From: Sporosarcina sp. JAI121
GTDB taxonomy: Bacteria; Bacillota; Bacilli; Bacillales_A; Planococcaceae
Reading direction: 5' to 3'
Assembly: GCF_013408665.1 (NCBI RefSeq)
Contig: NZ_JACCCL010000002.1
Coordinates: 124,001 to 188,000, forward strand
Length of the DNA stretch: 64,000 bases
Notes under the pieces: generated by a model
The model's database searches: none
What the model was told of the DNA's origin: nothing
Seen by the model: only the letters and a program-made list of their open reading frames with translations
Program-made: the position numbers and the translations under genes
Shown: positions 45,170 through 54,356 of the stretch, piece after piece
Layout of the letters: every line of letters begins with the position of its first letter
How positions within the stretch are numbered: the first letter of the stretch is position 1

Positions 45170-46333
45170 ATGTCAAAAAAGGTATTTATTGAAAATGCAT
45201 TTCAAAAGGAATGGCTTGAAAAACTCAAGAACCATGAGGAAGCTTTTAAAAGTCATTCGAAAGAAATCGATGAACAGGTCCGATTTCCAAAAGAAAATAT
45301 AAAAAAACTTGTTGACCTGGGTTATACGAAACTGACGTTACCGAAAGTATATGGCGGCGGCGGTATAAGCGTGCGTGACATGGTTCTTTTCCAAGAAACG
45401 ATTGCTAGTTTTGATGGAGCTACGGGGTTAGCAATTGGGTGGCACCAAGGTGTTGTCGGAGAACTATATGGGAAAAAGCTGTGGAGTGAAGATATGCTAG
45501 CTTCATTTTCACAAGAGGTTTTGAACGGGGCGTTAGTGAATCGGGCAGTCAGTGAAGCACAAACGGGTAGCCCGACTCGTGGTGGACGTCCTGGGACGAA
45601 TGCTGTAAAACGAGATGACAAATGGGTTATTACGGGCCAAAAAAACTTTATGACGATGTCACCCGTATTAACGCATTTTCTAGTATCTGCATGGATTGAA
45701 GAGAAAGAGGGCATCGGCTTCTTCTTAGTTGACCGAGATTCAAAAGGTTTATCTATCAAAGAAACATGGGATGTTATAGCGATGAGGGGAACAGAGAGTC
45801 ATGATTTAGTGTTAGATAATGTTGAAGTTTCGGAAGAGAAATTTGTCGAATTTAATCTTGGTCCAAGGGGCAATAGTGTGAATGGATGGATTCTGCATAT
45901 TCCCGCTTGTTACTTAGGCATTGCACAAGCGGCTCGTGATTATGCGGTAAAATTTGCAGTCGAATACTCCCCGAATAGTGTAAGTGGGTCAATTAGCCAA
46001 TTGCCAAATGTCCAGAGTTTAATTGGCCAAATGGACTTAGAACTGATGAAAGCAAGACACTTCCTTTACAGTGTGGCAGACGCTGTAGATGATGACTCGC
46101 GTCGAGAAAAACTGACGAATGAACTGGCTGCCGCCAAGCATATCGTCACAAATTCAGCTATTACGATCGTTGATAAAGCGATGCGATTGGTCGGAGCCAA
46201 AAGTCTTCAAATGTCAAATCCGTTGCAAAGGTATTATCGTGATGTAAGAGCTGGTCTACATAATCCACCGATGGACGATATGACGATTTCTAAATTAGCT
46301 CAAACGGCAATAAAGGAAGCCGAGTCAAAGTAG
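45170..46333 (+). CDS. Acyl-CoA dehydrogenase-like flavoprotein (SfnB/YdbM type)
   Basis: The 387-residue protein has the acyl-CoA dehydrogenase fold: an N-terminal helical domain, WHQGVVGELYG near 91, a FAD-binding VITGQKNFMTMSPVL near 155, and the C-terminal four-helix domain with LQRYYRDVRAG near 349. The usual catalytic Glu position is not evident, and the closest style is the FMN-dependent desulfurisation group (SfnB, DszC-like, B. subtilis YdbM). With a cystine-type ABC operon divergent to it, a role in using organic sulfur is likely. AAGGAAG is 8 bases before the ATG; a GTG nine bases earlier overlaps that site. Confidence 0.82.
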   Translation: MSKKVFIENAFQKEWLEKLKNHEEAFKSHSKEIDEQVRFPKENIKKLVDLGYTKLTLPKVYGGGGISVRDMVLFQETIASFDGATGLAIGWHQGVVGELYGKKLWSEDMLASFSQEVLNGALVNRAVSEAQTGSPTRGGRPGTNAVKRDDKWVITGQKNFMTMSPVLTHFLVSAWIEEKEGIGFFLVDRDSKGLSIKETWDVIAMRGTESHDLVLDNVEVSEEKFVEFNLGPRGNSVNGWILHIPACYLGIAQAARDYAVKFAVEYSPNSVSGSISQLPNVQSLIGQMDLELMKARHFLYSVADAVDDDSRREKLTNELAAAKHIVTNSAITIVDKAMRLVGAKSLQMSNPLQRYYRDVRAGLHNPPMDDMTISKLAQTAIKEAESK

Positions 46334-46353
46334 GATTTGGATACTTATAAAAA

Positions 46354-46382
46354 GACAGCAGCTTTAACTACAGGCTGCTGTC
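46354..46382 (+). terminator. Hairpin after the acyl-CoA dehydrogenase-like gene
   Basis: GACAGCAGC-TTTAACTACAG-GCTGCTGTC; no T-run, so termination may be weak. Confidence 0.5.
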
Positions 46383-46512
46383 CAAAATAATAGAATTTTA
46401 GGTTTTGAGACAATGTAATTTCAAGTGCCTATGCAAAAAGCTATTCTAGAACATACGTTGCAATTGCATAATCCTAAGTCATATATTCACGGAAATATCT
46501 AGAAAACCTGTG

Positions 46513-46576
46513 TATTTACCTAGTGTAGTGAATTGTTTTCTGTTTTTTCTTACACAGGCACCGATTACTAAAACTT
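46513..46576. repeat. Repeat B, copy 3, with extended left part
   Basis: TTTACCTAGTGTAGTGAATTG here matches TTTACCCAGTGCAGTGAATTG near 38831. Further right TTTTTTCTTACACAGGCACCG is shared with 38149-38167, and GGCACCGATTACTAAA with 37991-38006. The unit looks like a mosaic of the pieces scattered at 37-39 kb. Confidence 0.65.
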
Positions 46577-47105
46577 ATGAAATTTTTGCTAATGTCGTTT
46601 CCACTGCTTGTTTTAAATCAGACGGTTCTAGTTCATATTTGAAACCTAATAATTTTTCACCATTGAAGAATAGAGTTGGCACGATTTTCACTTCACGTTC
46701 AATTGCTTCAGCCGTAATCGCCAAACTTACATCAACATTTTCAAGGCGTTCCTCTTCTTGCAAGTTGTATTTATCGACAAGTAATCGTTTTAATTCCTTA
46801 TCTGATAGTTCATGCCATTCTGGTTGTGTTTCAAGTAGTTTTCCAATCACATCTAATGTTTCTGTTGGATTCGCATTATCAAATGTCCAGTGAATCAATG
46901 CACCGCGGAGAAGTTCTTCGCGGGGTTTATCGTATAATTTCACAATAACCTCGATTTGACCATTGGCGATATATGGAGGCAAAACTTCTTTTGCTAAATG
47001 ATAAATTCTTGCACTGCCTGGGCACGCCAAATTAATAAAAGCCTCTAGTTTCAAAGGTGCATCCGCACTGCCGAATTTCAAATGGTCATTTTTAATCGTT
47101 GACAT
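46575..47105 (-). CDS. DsbA-family thioredoxin-like protein with a single active-site Cys
   Basis: The 176-residue protein has the DsbA fold, with a thioredoxin strand, the active-site region NLACPGSARIYH near residue 25, a helical insert and a cis-proline segment VPTLFFNG near 143. Only the first Cys of CxxC is present (CPGS), so it cannot form the normal disulfide; a monothiol role with bacillithiol or another thiol is possible. There is no signal peptide, so it is cytosolic. GGGGAGATTGAAT precedes the chosen ATG. Confidence 0.8.
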   Translation of the reverse strand: MSTIKNDHLKFGSADAPLKLEAFINLACPGSARIYHLAKEVLPPYIANGQIEVIVKLYDKPREELLRGALIHWTFDNANPTETLDVIGKLLETQPEWHELSDKELKRLLVDKYNLQEEERLENVDVSLAITAEAIEREVKIVPTLFFNGEKLLGFKYELEPSDLKQAVETTLAKIS

Positions 47106-47350
47106 ATTCAATCTCCCCTTCAAACATTCTATTTCTAATATATACTATATTTATAGGGATTGTAAACATTAGAGTGAAGAATACTTTGTTTAGTTGAAAA
47201 ATACAACAATTTCATATGCCTGTGCGAGATACTAAATTAAAAATTACGTGCAATAGTTTTTGTTAGCCCCATCCGTGCATACTTTCAGGATATTTTACAA
47301 TACTAAGCTTTCCGTAACTTATCTAATTTGCTGGAAGGGAAGAGATATAA

Positions 47351-47629
47351 ATGGCTAAAAATTCAGATACAAGTTGGAAAAAAGATAACCAAAACACTTT
47401 TTTAAGCAACTCTGTTCAAAAGGCGGATCGTGCGGTGAAGCAAGCGATGTCACATCCAGAAGAGATAGCAGTTGAGCATGCTTTCAATTCGATATCACGC
47501 GCAGAAAAGGCATTCTCAAATGCAGAACAAAATATTGAGCAAGCGGATTCAGTCCAGCAAAACAAAGAACAGTTGGACTTGATGAAGCAGCAGTTGAACG
47601 ATGTCCATAGGATTGTGGAAGAGCAGTAA
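47351..47629 (+). CDS. Small helical protein of unknown function (92 residues)
   Basis: The product is rich in Gln, Asn, Ala and Glu, with an amphipathic pattern from residue 23 to the end (RAVKQAMSHPEEIAVEHAFN and AEKAFSNAEQNIEQADS) that suggests a long coiled coil or helical hairpin. It has no signal peptide or cysteine. GGAAGGGAAGAG precedes the ATG and a terminator follows the stop within 12 bases, so the unit is well defined. I do not recognise the family; a spore- or stress-associated protein is possible. Confidence 0.7.
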   Translation: MAKNSDTSWKKDNQNTFLSNSVQKADRAVKQAMSHPEEIAVEHAFNSISRAEKAFSNAEQNIEQADSVQQNKEQLDLMKQQLNDVHRIVEEQ

Positions 47630-47640
47630 AATGTGACGGT

Positions 47641-47674
47641 AACCCCCGGAGGCTTCGTAAAGCTTATGGGGGTT
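47641..47674 (+). terminator. Terminator after the 92-residue protein gene
   Basis: AACCCCC and GGGGGTT arms with AAGCTT-type inner pairing, then T. The stretch 47680-47970 shows nothing I can support. Confidence 0.8.
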
Positions 47675-47977
47675 GTTTTATTTCTGTATAGGCCGAATTA
47701 AAGATTTCACACTACACGCTCCGGCGCTTTATAGAAATAAACTAGTAAATACTAGAGTAGAATCCCAAAGTGGGTTGGTAAGGGTATCTTTCAAGTCAGC
47801 TTCGGCGACCACATGAAAGACGCCTTCGTTGTTTTCCCCTGGGTATATTGATGGCATCTAATTCGTAGATACAGAGTTTAGGGGAGCTGTAACAAAGTGT
47901 GATAACTATATTTTTCGTCAAGCTCAAATGATTTGGGACTCTTCTAAAAGGAATCAGAGAAAAATAATAAACAAAAA

Positions 47978-48015
47978 AGGCGTCATTTCGTTCAGAATCA
48001 AACGAAATGTCGCCT
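47978..48015 (-). terminator. Minus-strand terminator of the 53-residue gene
   Basis: AGGCGACATTTCGTT and AACGAAATGACGCCT pair on the minus strand with one mismatch, followed by six T. It is 90 bases after the small gene's stop. Confidence 0.8.
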
Positions 48016-48105
48016 ATTAAGATTCGGATTTACTTAGCGGAGTTTAAAACTTAAGTTTTTCAGTAACTTCGATTGTGACATATAAATATAGCGCAGGCGC
48101 CTCAG

Positions 48106-48267
48106 CTAGATCCGCTTCTTTTCTTTCACCGACATTATCTCAGCGTCGGCTCCGTATTCTCCCCTGATTACTTTCCTTGCACCGATGGGGGTTCTCGCGG
48201 TGACTTGTTTGATTTGCTTTGTTCCGTTTAGTTTCATTTCCACAAGGAAGCATTTTGATCCGCACAT
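48106..48267 (-). CDS. Small basic protein (53 residues), unknown
   Basis: This short gene starts with ATG 8-10 bases after GAGGGA and has its own T-run terminator downstream. The product begins MCGSKCFLVEMKLNG and continues with a basic VTARTPIGARKVIRG segment and a lysine-rich end. The pattern of a Cys pair, a beta strand and an ARKVIR helix looks like a folded domain, not noise. I do not recognise the family. An overlapping 79-residue minus frame is less protein-like. Confidence 0.6.
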   Translation of the reverse strand: MCGSKCFLVEMKLNGTKQIKQVTARTPIGARKVIRGEYGADAEIMSVKEKKRI

Positions 48268-48533
48268 CATATGAATCCCTCATTTCTAACGTTTTTCGGT
48301 TCATTTCCTTCATTGTAGGATAACTCCGCTCTAATGGGAAATCTATCTTCATATCGCCGTGGGAGAAGCCGCATACCATTCGAAATTGGTTGGGGTCCTA
48401 CCATCATCAAAAACATTGCTATAATAAGGGAGTGTCAGATGCTGAACCAAAGCTTTGACGCTCCTTTTACATTTATTACGTGTGTTTAAGATTCAAACCA
48501 ACAGATTTAACTAGTCGGGGAGTTGAAATAGAG

Positions 48534-49721
48534 ATGAACAAGAAAGACATTGCAGAAATTCGCAAGCAATTTAAATTGGATACGGATTTACTGAAAATCA
48601 CTGACATTTACAAAGTGTATATTAAGCAGGAAAGCAGTGAATTCTATCATGAGGAAGGCCAGCCATTTTCCTTACTGGACAGGGAGCAGCAGGAGTTGTT
48701 TCTGACCAACTTTAAAAAAGTGTTAGGTGGAAAATTGGGTTTAAAATTATTTGAAGTGAAGTTTCAACATCAAGCTGAGGAGCAAACGGACCATACACAA
48801 GAGCTTTTATATAAAGGTCTCCATACGAATGAGGTAGCTGATTGGAAAGCGAATATGCAAAGCATCGCCCGAAAGATGGTGAAAGACGTTCAATATGAAA
48901 AGGACATCGTTGTGACTTTTATTCGCGGTAATTATTTTAGACCGACGAAAAGACATCATGATGAAGCAGAAGTCGCCGATCGGGATGAAGTGTACAAGAA
49001 CCCGTTCATTCTCTGTAGCATGAATCAGACGGAACTGCCAAAACGATCACTTGTATTTGATTTCAATGAGAAGGAATTTAAATCGCGCGATATGCTCGAT
49101 CCCATCATCAATTTAACTTCTCCAATTGGTGGATTTTTGTTCCCTTGCTTCACGGACAACGCGGCAGATGTCAATCACATCTTGTATGCTGCCGGCAAAG
49201 CGAATAAGCCGGATTACCACTTCATCGAGAATGTGCTGGACGGCGAAGAGATTATGACTGCCGCGGATGATAAAGCCGTCTTTGAAGAAATCGTGAAAGA
49301 AATGGTTGGTAATGAGGTGAATACCAAAACACTTGCCAGTGTATATGATGAAATCAACAGTATGTTGGTTGTAGAAGAAGAGGAAGAAGGAGAAAGCCTT
49401 CCTATTTTGGATACTAAAGAAGTGGAGCGTGTGCTTAAGGCAAGTGGGGTGAAAGATGTGAGCGCGGAAAAAGTGGAAATGGCATTTCAGAAAGTAATCG
49501 ATGACAAAACATATGAGATGAAGGCAAGTCATATCGTTCCAAGTTACACAACCAAGTCCATAAAGATTGAAACGAAAGTGGCAAATATTGCTATCAGCCC
49601 GCAAGACTTAAGGTATGTGAGGCAGGTCACTGTCAATGGAAAACGTTGCATATTGATTGAGGTGGAAGAAGATACGATGATTGAAGGGTTTACGCTACTT
49701 CCAGAAGAACTGTTGGAGTAG
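48534..49721 (+). CDS. DUF4317 protein
   Basis: The 395-residue protein fits DUF4317: MNKKDIAEIRKQFKLD at the N-terminus, FIRGNYFRPTK near 131 and NLTSPIGGFLFPCFTD near 202, with a C-terminal acidic end. The family is found in Bacillota and has no known function; there is no signal peptide or membrane helix, so it should be cytosolic. I place the start at the ATG after GGGGAGTTGAAATAGAG; the frame extends 54 bases upstream without a better site. It is alone in its transcript. Confidence 0.8.
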   Translation: MNKKDIAEIRKQFKLDTDLLKITDIYKVYIKQESSEFYHEEGQPFSLLDREQQELFLTNFKKVLGGKLGLKLFEVKFQHQAEEQTDHTQELLYKGLHTNEVADWKANMQSIARKMVKDVQYEKDIVVTFIRGNYFRPTKRHHDEAEVADRDEVYKNPFILCSMNQTELPKRSLVFDFNEKEFKSRDMLDPIINLTSPIGGFLFPCFTDNAADVNHILYAAGKANKPDYHFIENVLDGEEIMTAADDKAVFEEIVKEMVGNEVNTKTLASVYDEINSMLVVEEEEEGESLPILDTKEVERVLKASGVKDVSAEKVEMAFQKVIDDKTYEMKASHIVPSYTTKSIKIETKVANIAISPQDLRYVRQVTVNGKRCILIEVEEDTMIEGFTLLPEELLE

Positions 49722-49810
49722 TTGTAACTATTGTAGGTGGACAATTTTGTATAATATAAAAAACGCAATGCGCTAATGGAATAACTTCCTTCCGAATCTA
49801 TTCCATTAAA

Positions 49811-49850
49811 AAAACAACATGCAGAGGAAATCCTTTGCATGTTGTTTTTA
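49811..49850. terminator. Bidirectional terminator between DUF4317 and SLH genes
   Basis: AAAACAACATGCA and TGCATGTTGTTTT around a short loop, with A and T runs on the two sides. Confidence 0.9.
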
Positions 49851-49861
49851 TTATCAATGCT

Positions 49862-51223
49862 TTACTTTTTAAGAGAATGCATCTTTCCTTTTTGATCCAT
49901 GACTTCGATATGGGTTGCAGTGACGTGCATATCTTTGGCAAGGATATTCGAAAGTTTGCTAGTTTTCTGATCCAGCAGACTATATTTGAACAAACCTTTT
50001 TTATTAAAGTAGTACATCGTGGAGTGATCGAATGCTACGGATTTATTGTTTTGGTTGACTTTAATATGCTTCGGTGTGAACGCAACATCATCGAAAATGA
50101 CCCGAGCTTCGAATCCGAATTCTACTTTCTTATCACTGCCATCCATAGCTGTGGAAATTAACACTAGCGGGTCATCTAACGGTATGTTTTCATCAAAAGT
50201 GTAATCGAAATAACGCACTTTGTTCTTTTCATTTGTGTAAAAGATTCGATCGTTCCAAATGTACATGTTTCGGAACGAAGAACCTGAAGGGTGGTTCATG
50301 AATTCAAAGTTTTGGCCATCTGTGTTTACTTTCATCAATCCATACGATGCTGGGAGTTCGCTCATTTCTCCGACAGAATGCCAGTAAGGGATATAAATAT
50401 CTTCGTTATACACAATAAGCGGGAACCCGGTCAACATCAGGGTTTGAAAGTAATCTTCTTTCTTTATGTCTAAATTATTCAACAACTTATCTTTTTTACC
50501 CATTTTCAGATTTTCTTTAGTTAAATAATATCTAAAAAAATCTTTGTCACCAATCGTGTAAATAAAACCATTCTGTTCGACAGTTTTTCCTTTGTTGCTG
50601 ACATATGAATGATATTTGCTTAATTTCATATTGTCATCCAATGCTCGAACAAGAAATGCCGAGAAGTGGGCACGGCTGACAGAATCTGACGGCATGTACT
50701 TTCCATTAGATCCGCCTGCAATCCGTTGCTTTGCAATGCCGTTAATGTCTTGATAAGCCCAATGAGCAGGCGAGACGTCAACAAAAGTAGCTTGCGTGTC
50801 CAATGGTAATTCAAATGAGCGGCGAAGAATCGCTGCCATTTGAGCGCGAGTTGTTGTTTCTCCTGGGCGCATAAAACCGTTGTCGCCGCGAAGAATTCCT
50901 TTTTCATGTACGGTTGCTAAAACTGCATAATAAGGTGATGTTTTGGCAACATCCTTAAATTGAACGGTCGTATTTACCGTCAAAGGGATATCCAATGCTT
51001 TGATGAGCATTTTAGCCGCTTGTGCTCTTGTGATGGGTTCATTTGGTTTGAATGTTCCGTCGGGATAGCCGCCGATGATGTGGTGGTTATACAAATAGTT
51101 AATTTCTTCATGTGCCCAGTGGTTTTTCACGTCGGGAAATTGGTTAACGGTAGCTTTTGCTTGAAAAGGCAGAGCTACAAATAGCAGGATTGCCATGGAC
51201 AAAAATACTAGTTTGTTTTTCAA
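49862..51223 (-). CDS. S-layer homology protein with DUF5050-like beta domain
   Basis: A signal peptide (residues 1-24, ending near AKA) leads three SLH repeats (about 28-90, 88-150, 148-205), each with a DV...WA/YYA...G.I core and a TRAQ or SRAH motif. They bind pyruvylated secondary cell wall polymer. The remaining 240 residues form a beta-propeller-like domain with repeated YxxxDIYIPYW and DRIFYTN strands as in DUF5050 proteins. It is a cell-surface protein of unknown role. AGGAGG is 7 bases before the ATG. Confidence 0.88.
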   Translation of the reverse strand: MKNKLVFLSMAILLFVALPFQAKATVNQFPDVKNHWAHEEINYLYNHHIIGGYPDGTFKPNEPITRAQAAKMLIKALDIPLTVNTTVQFKDVAKTSPYYAVLATVHEKGILRGDNGFMRPGETTTRAQMAAILRRSFELPLDTQATFVDVSPAHWAYQDINGIAKQRIAGGSNGKYMPSDSVSRAHFSAFLVRALDDNMKLSKYHSYVSNKGKTVEQNGFIYTIGDKDFFRYYLTKENLKMGKKDKLLNNLDIKKEDYFQTLMLTGFPLIVYNEDIYIPYWHSVGEMSELPASYGLMKVNTDGQNFEFMNHPSGSSFRNMYIWNDRIFYTNEKNKVRYFDYTFDENIPLDDPLVLISTAMDGSDKKVEFGFEARVIFDDVAFTPKHIKVNQNNKSVAFDHSTMYYFNKKGLFKYSLLDQKTSKLSNILAKDMHVTATHIEVMDQKGKMHSLKK

Positions 51224-51528
51224 AATGTAAACCTCCTATGATCTTTCTTTATTCAAGTATACTATAAAGAGTTATTATTGGTATAATTCAGTGTGTGGAA
51301 AAGATCGTGATTTTTTGGCGCGCGGTCACCGATTCATCCTAGATAGCCTTGTAAGCCAAGAGTCCCGAAATGCAGTTATCTAAATTTACAAATAATTGTA
51401 ATACACTAGGAGATTGTTATAATTAAGACAGAAAAGGTATGTAACTAGTCATTCTTTGGCTTGTTGTGACGCCTAAGTAGGAGCGCCTACATCCTTTCTG
51501 CAAATCTTAGAGAATAAGGATGATAAAA

Positions 51529-53031
51529 ATGAGCAACAGAGAAAAGAAAACAGATGTTATCTTAATTGGTGCTGGAATAATGAGTGCGACTTTGGGAACG
51601 ATGCTGAAAGAATTAGTGCCTGAATGGGACATAAAAGTGTTTGATAAGCTCGAAAATGCAGGGGAAGAAAGCTCTAACGAATGGAATAATGCAGGAACGG
51701 GGCATGCAGCACTGTGTGAGCTCAACTATACCAATGAAAAACAGGACGGATCCATAGATATTAGCAAAGCGATAAGTATTAATGAGCAGTTTCAGGTGTC
51801 CATGCAGTTTTGGTCGTATCTGGTAAATAGAAATCTGATACGTAATCCACAGGACTTTATCATGCAATTGCCCCATATGAGTATGGTACAAGGGGAACAA
51901 AATGTAACGTTTTTAAAGAAACGTTTTGAAGCGATGTCAAACAATCCTTTGTTCAAAGGGATGGAATTTTCCGATGACCCCGAAAAACTGTTGGAATGGA
52001 TTCCGCTAATTATGCAGGGGCGTCCATCCGATGAAGCAATAGCGGCAACGAAAATCGACTCTGGTACAGATGTTAACTTTGGTGCGTTAACACGCATGTT
52101 ATTTGATCATTTAAAAACTAAGAATGTCGAAATCAACTACAAACATAGCGTTGATAATATTACACGTGCGAACGATGGCTCATGGGAATTGAAAGTGAAG
52201 AATATCGATAGCGGTAATGTCGAACACCATACTGCAAAATTCGTCTTTATCGGAGGCGGTGGGGGAAGTCTGCATTTACTGCAAAAATCAGGTATTCCTG
52301 AAGGAAAACATATTGGAGGATTCCCGGTAAGCGGAATATTCATGGTGTGCAAAAATCCGGCCGTTGTTGCGCAGCATCATGCAAAAGTATACGGCAAAGC
52401 TAAGGTCGGAGCTCCTCCAATGTCTGTTCCGCATCTGGACACACGATTTATCGACGAAAAAAAATCATTATTATTTGGACCGTTTGCCGGCTTTTCACCA
52501 AAGTTCTTGAAAACAGGTTCAATGTTGGATTTAGTAACTTCCGTAAAACCGGATAATGTCCTAACTATGTTGGCGGCAGGCGCAAAAGAGATGTCATTGA
52601 CAAAATACTTGATCCAACAAGTGATGTTATCGAAAGAACAGCGCATGGAAGAGTTACGGGAGTTCATCCCGAATGCTAAGAGCGAGGATTGGGATTTCGT
52701 AGTAGCTGGTCAACGTGTACAAGTTATCAAAGATACTGCTGAAGGCGGTAAAGGAACGCTTCAATTTGGTACCGAAGTCATTACTGCAGCTGATGGCTCG
52801 ATTGCAGCGTTACTAGGCGCTTCTCCAGGCGCATCTACTGCCGTTCACGTTATGCTAGAAATACTTAATAAGTGCTTCCCGCAACATGCAAACGAATGGG
52901 AACAAAAAATCAAAGAAATGATTCCTTCTTATGGCGTGTCACTAATGGAAAATCCAGAGCTTCTGGACGAAATTCATACATCAACAGCAGAGACGCTTGG
53001 TCTAAGCGAAAGAGAGCTAGTCCATAATTAA
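51529..53031 (+). CDS. mqo: Malate:quinone oxidoreductase
   Basis: The 500-residue FAD enzyme has [14 protein letters not shown] near 10, [20 protein letters not shown] near 50, [14 protein letters not shown] near 241 and [13 protein letters not shown] near 426, the Mqo hallmarks. It oxidises L-malate to oxaloacetate and reduces menaquinone at the membrane surface, bypassing NAD malate dehydrogenase. AAGGA lies 10 bases before the chosen ATG; an ATG nine bases earlier is too close to it. A strong terminator follows. It is not linked to the D-malate route at 17.4 kb, since it uses the L form. Confidence 0.94.
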   Translation: MSNREKKTDVILIGAGIMSATLGTMLKELVPEWDIKVFDKLENAGEESSNEWNNAGTGHAALCELNYTNEKQDGSIDISKAISINEQFQVSMQFWSYLVNRNLIRNPQDFIMQLPHMSMVQGEQNVTFLKKRFEAMSNNPLFKGMEFSDDPEKLLEWIPLIMQGRPSDEAIAATKIDSGTDVNFGALTRMLFDHLKTKNVEINYKHSVDNITRANDGSWELKVKNIDSGNVEHHTAKFVFIGGGGGSLHLLQKSGIPEGKHIGGFPVSGIFMVCKNPAVVAQHHAKVYGKAKVGAPPMSVPHLDTRFIDEKKSLLFGPFAGFSPKFLKTGSMLDLVTSVKPDNVLTMLAAGAKEMSLTKYLIQQVMLSKEQRMEELREFIPNAKSEDWDFVVAGQRVQVIKDTAEGGKGTLQFGTEVITAADGSIAALLGASPGASTAVHVMLEILNKCFPQHANEWEQKIKEMIPSYGVSLMENPELLDEIHTSTAETLGLSERELVHN

Positions 53032-53074
53032 GACCACACCATTACTTTAACGTTAAAAACATTATGAAAAAATA

Positions 53075-53116
53075 AAAAACACAGAAAATCCATTGACGGA
53101 TTTTCTGTGTTTTTTG
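53075..53116 (+). terminator. Terminator after mqo
   Basis: AAAAACACAGAAAATCC-ATTGAC-GGATTTTCTGTGTTTTT, a 17-bp stem with a T-run. Confidence 0.95.
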
Positions 53117-53327
53117 TCGTTCAAATAATTATCTTTAAGATCTTAAAGAAAAATAATAGTCGGAAACAGGTTCACGACGAAACATTCATGATTACTCAAC
53201 CAATCACGTAGTTCGAAACTCATTGGTAATTTCAAGTAATAGTAATATATTATTTTATTATCATCCGTTTTTCTATTATAATATTCATAGGCATAACGTA
53301 TGCTTAAGGACAGAAAAATAAAGGAGA

Positions 53328-54293
53328 ATGAGTGAAATTCGAATCAATTGGAAGAAGCTACTTTTTCTTTTTGCTACTGTCTTCTTGGTGATTCAAATCA
53401 TTGGCAGCTTCTTTTTCTATGAGTTGGCAGTCAAGCGGGGACCGAAGGAATACTTGCAGAATAATGCTGACTTGACAGTGTCGGACCAGGCAATGGACCT
53501 TTTTGTGAAGGGAGATTGGATTGACTGGGTGGCTACTCAAAAATTTGAACGCCTTACGTTAACATCGCGCGACGGACTGAAACTGTCCGGCTACTATTTG
53601 CCGGCATCCAAGCCGACAGAAAAATTGGTCATTTTAACACATGGCTATTTAGGCAATGCAAAGCAAATGGGGCTATTTGGACAGTATTATCATAATGATT
53701 TGGGTTACAACCTTTTCATGCCTGATGCACGAGGGCATGGAAAGAGCGGGGGTAATTATTACGGATTCGGCTGGCCAGATCGGCTCGATCTAATCGATTG
53801 GACAGAAGTTATGTTGAAGAAGCTTGGAACTGACACTGAAGTGGCCTACCATGGTCTATCGATGGGCGCAGCGACCGTCTTGATGGCTAGTGGTGAAGAA
53901 GGGCTTCCCCGTCAGGTCAAGGCCATTATAGCGGACAGCCCGTATGCGTCTGTCTATCAATTATTTGCGTATCAAATGAATCGGATGTTTCACCTGCCAG
54001 CACTTCCGTTGTTAGACAGTACTAGCGTGTTAACGAAAATCAGAGCCGGCTATTCATTCAAGGAAGCAAGTGCGTTGAAGGAAGTGGAGATGACGAATGT
54101 CCCAATTCTGTATATCCACGGGAAAGGCGATACGTTCGTTCCTACGGAAATGACCGAGGATTTGTATCGACATACATCTAGTGATGCAGAACTCTTTCTT
54201 GTCCCGAAGGCGAACCACGGTGAATCCTTTGCACTTGCCCAAGACAACTACAAAGAGAAAGTAGATTATTTTCTTGATCGTTATATAAAATAA
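53328..54293 (+). CDS. Alpha/beta hydrolase, YqkD-like, membrane-anchored
   Basis: An N-terminal helix (residues 11-31) anchors the protein, with the rest outside the membrane. The alpha/beta hydrolase fold follows: THGYLGN (oxyanion) near 104, PDARGHGKSGG near 131, the nucleophile Ser in HGLSMGAAT near 176, Asp in HGKGDTFVP near 265 and His in NHGESF near 294. Substrate unknown, probably an ester or peptide. The ATG sits right after AAAGGAGA, closer than usual, but no other in-frame start fits. Palindromic repeat A after the stop carries a T-run and may serve as terminator. Confidence 0.85.
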   Translation: MSEIRINWKKLLFLFATVFLVIQIIGSFFFYELAVKRGPKEYLQNNADLTVSDQAMDLFVKGDWIDWVATQKFERLTLTSRDGLKLSGYYLPASKPTEKLVILTHGYLGNAKQMGLFGQYYHNDLGYNLFMPDARGHGKSGGNYYGFGWPDRLDLIDWTEVMLKKLGTDTEVAYHGLSMGAATVLMASGEEGLPRQVKAIIADSPYASVYQLFAYQMNRMFHLPALPLLDSTSVLTKIRAGYSFKEASALKEVEMTNVPILYIHGKGDTFVPTEMTEDLYRHTSSDAELFLVPKANHGESFALAQDNYKEKVDYFLDRYIK

Positions 54294-54296
54294 AAA

Positions 54297-54343
54297 GGTA
54301 CCCGGTTCTAAAACGATTTTGAATTGTTTTGGAGCAGGGTACC
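54297..54343. repeat. Palindromic repeat A, copy 3, acting as terminator
   Basis: GGTACCCGGTTCTAAAACGA and GTTTTGGAGCAGGGTACC, followed by six T just after the hydrolase stop and before the convergent YitT gene. Confidence 0.85.
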
Positions 54344-54356
54344 TTTTTTCGTTCTA

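Noticed and set aside
48140..48379. Minus-strand 79-residue frame
   Set aside because: The 53-residue frame at 48106-48267 overlaps it and has a better ribosome site, composition and terminator.
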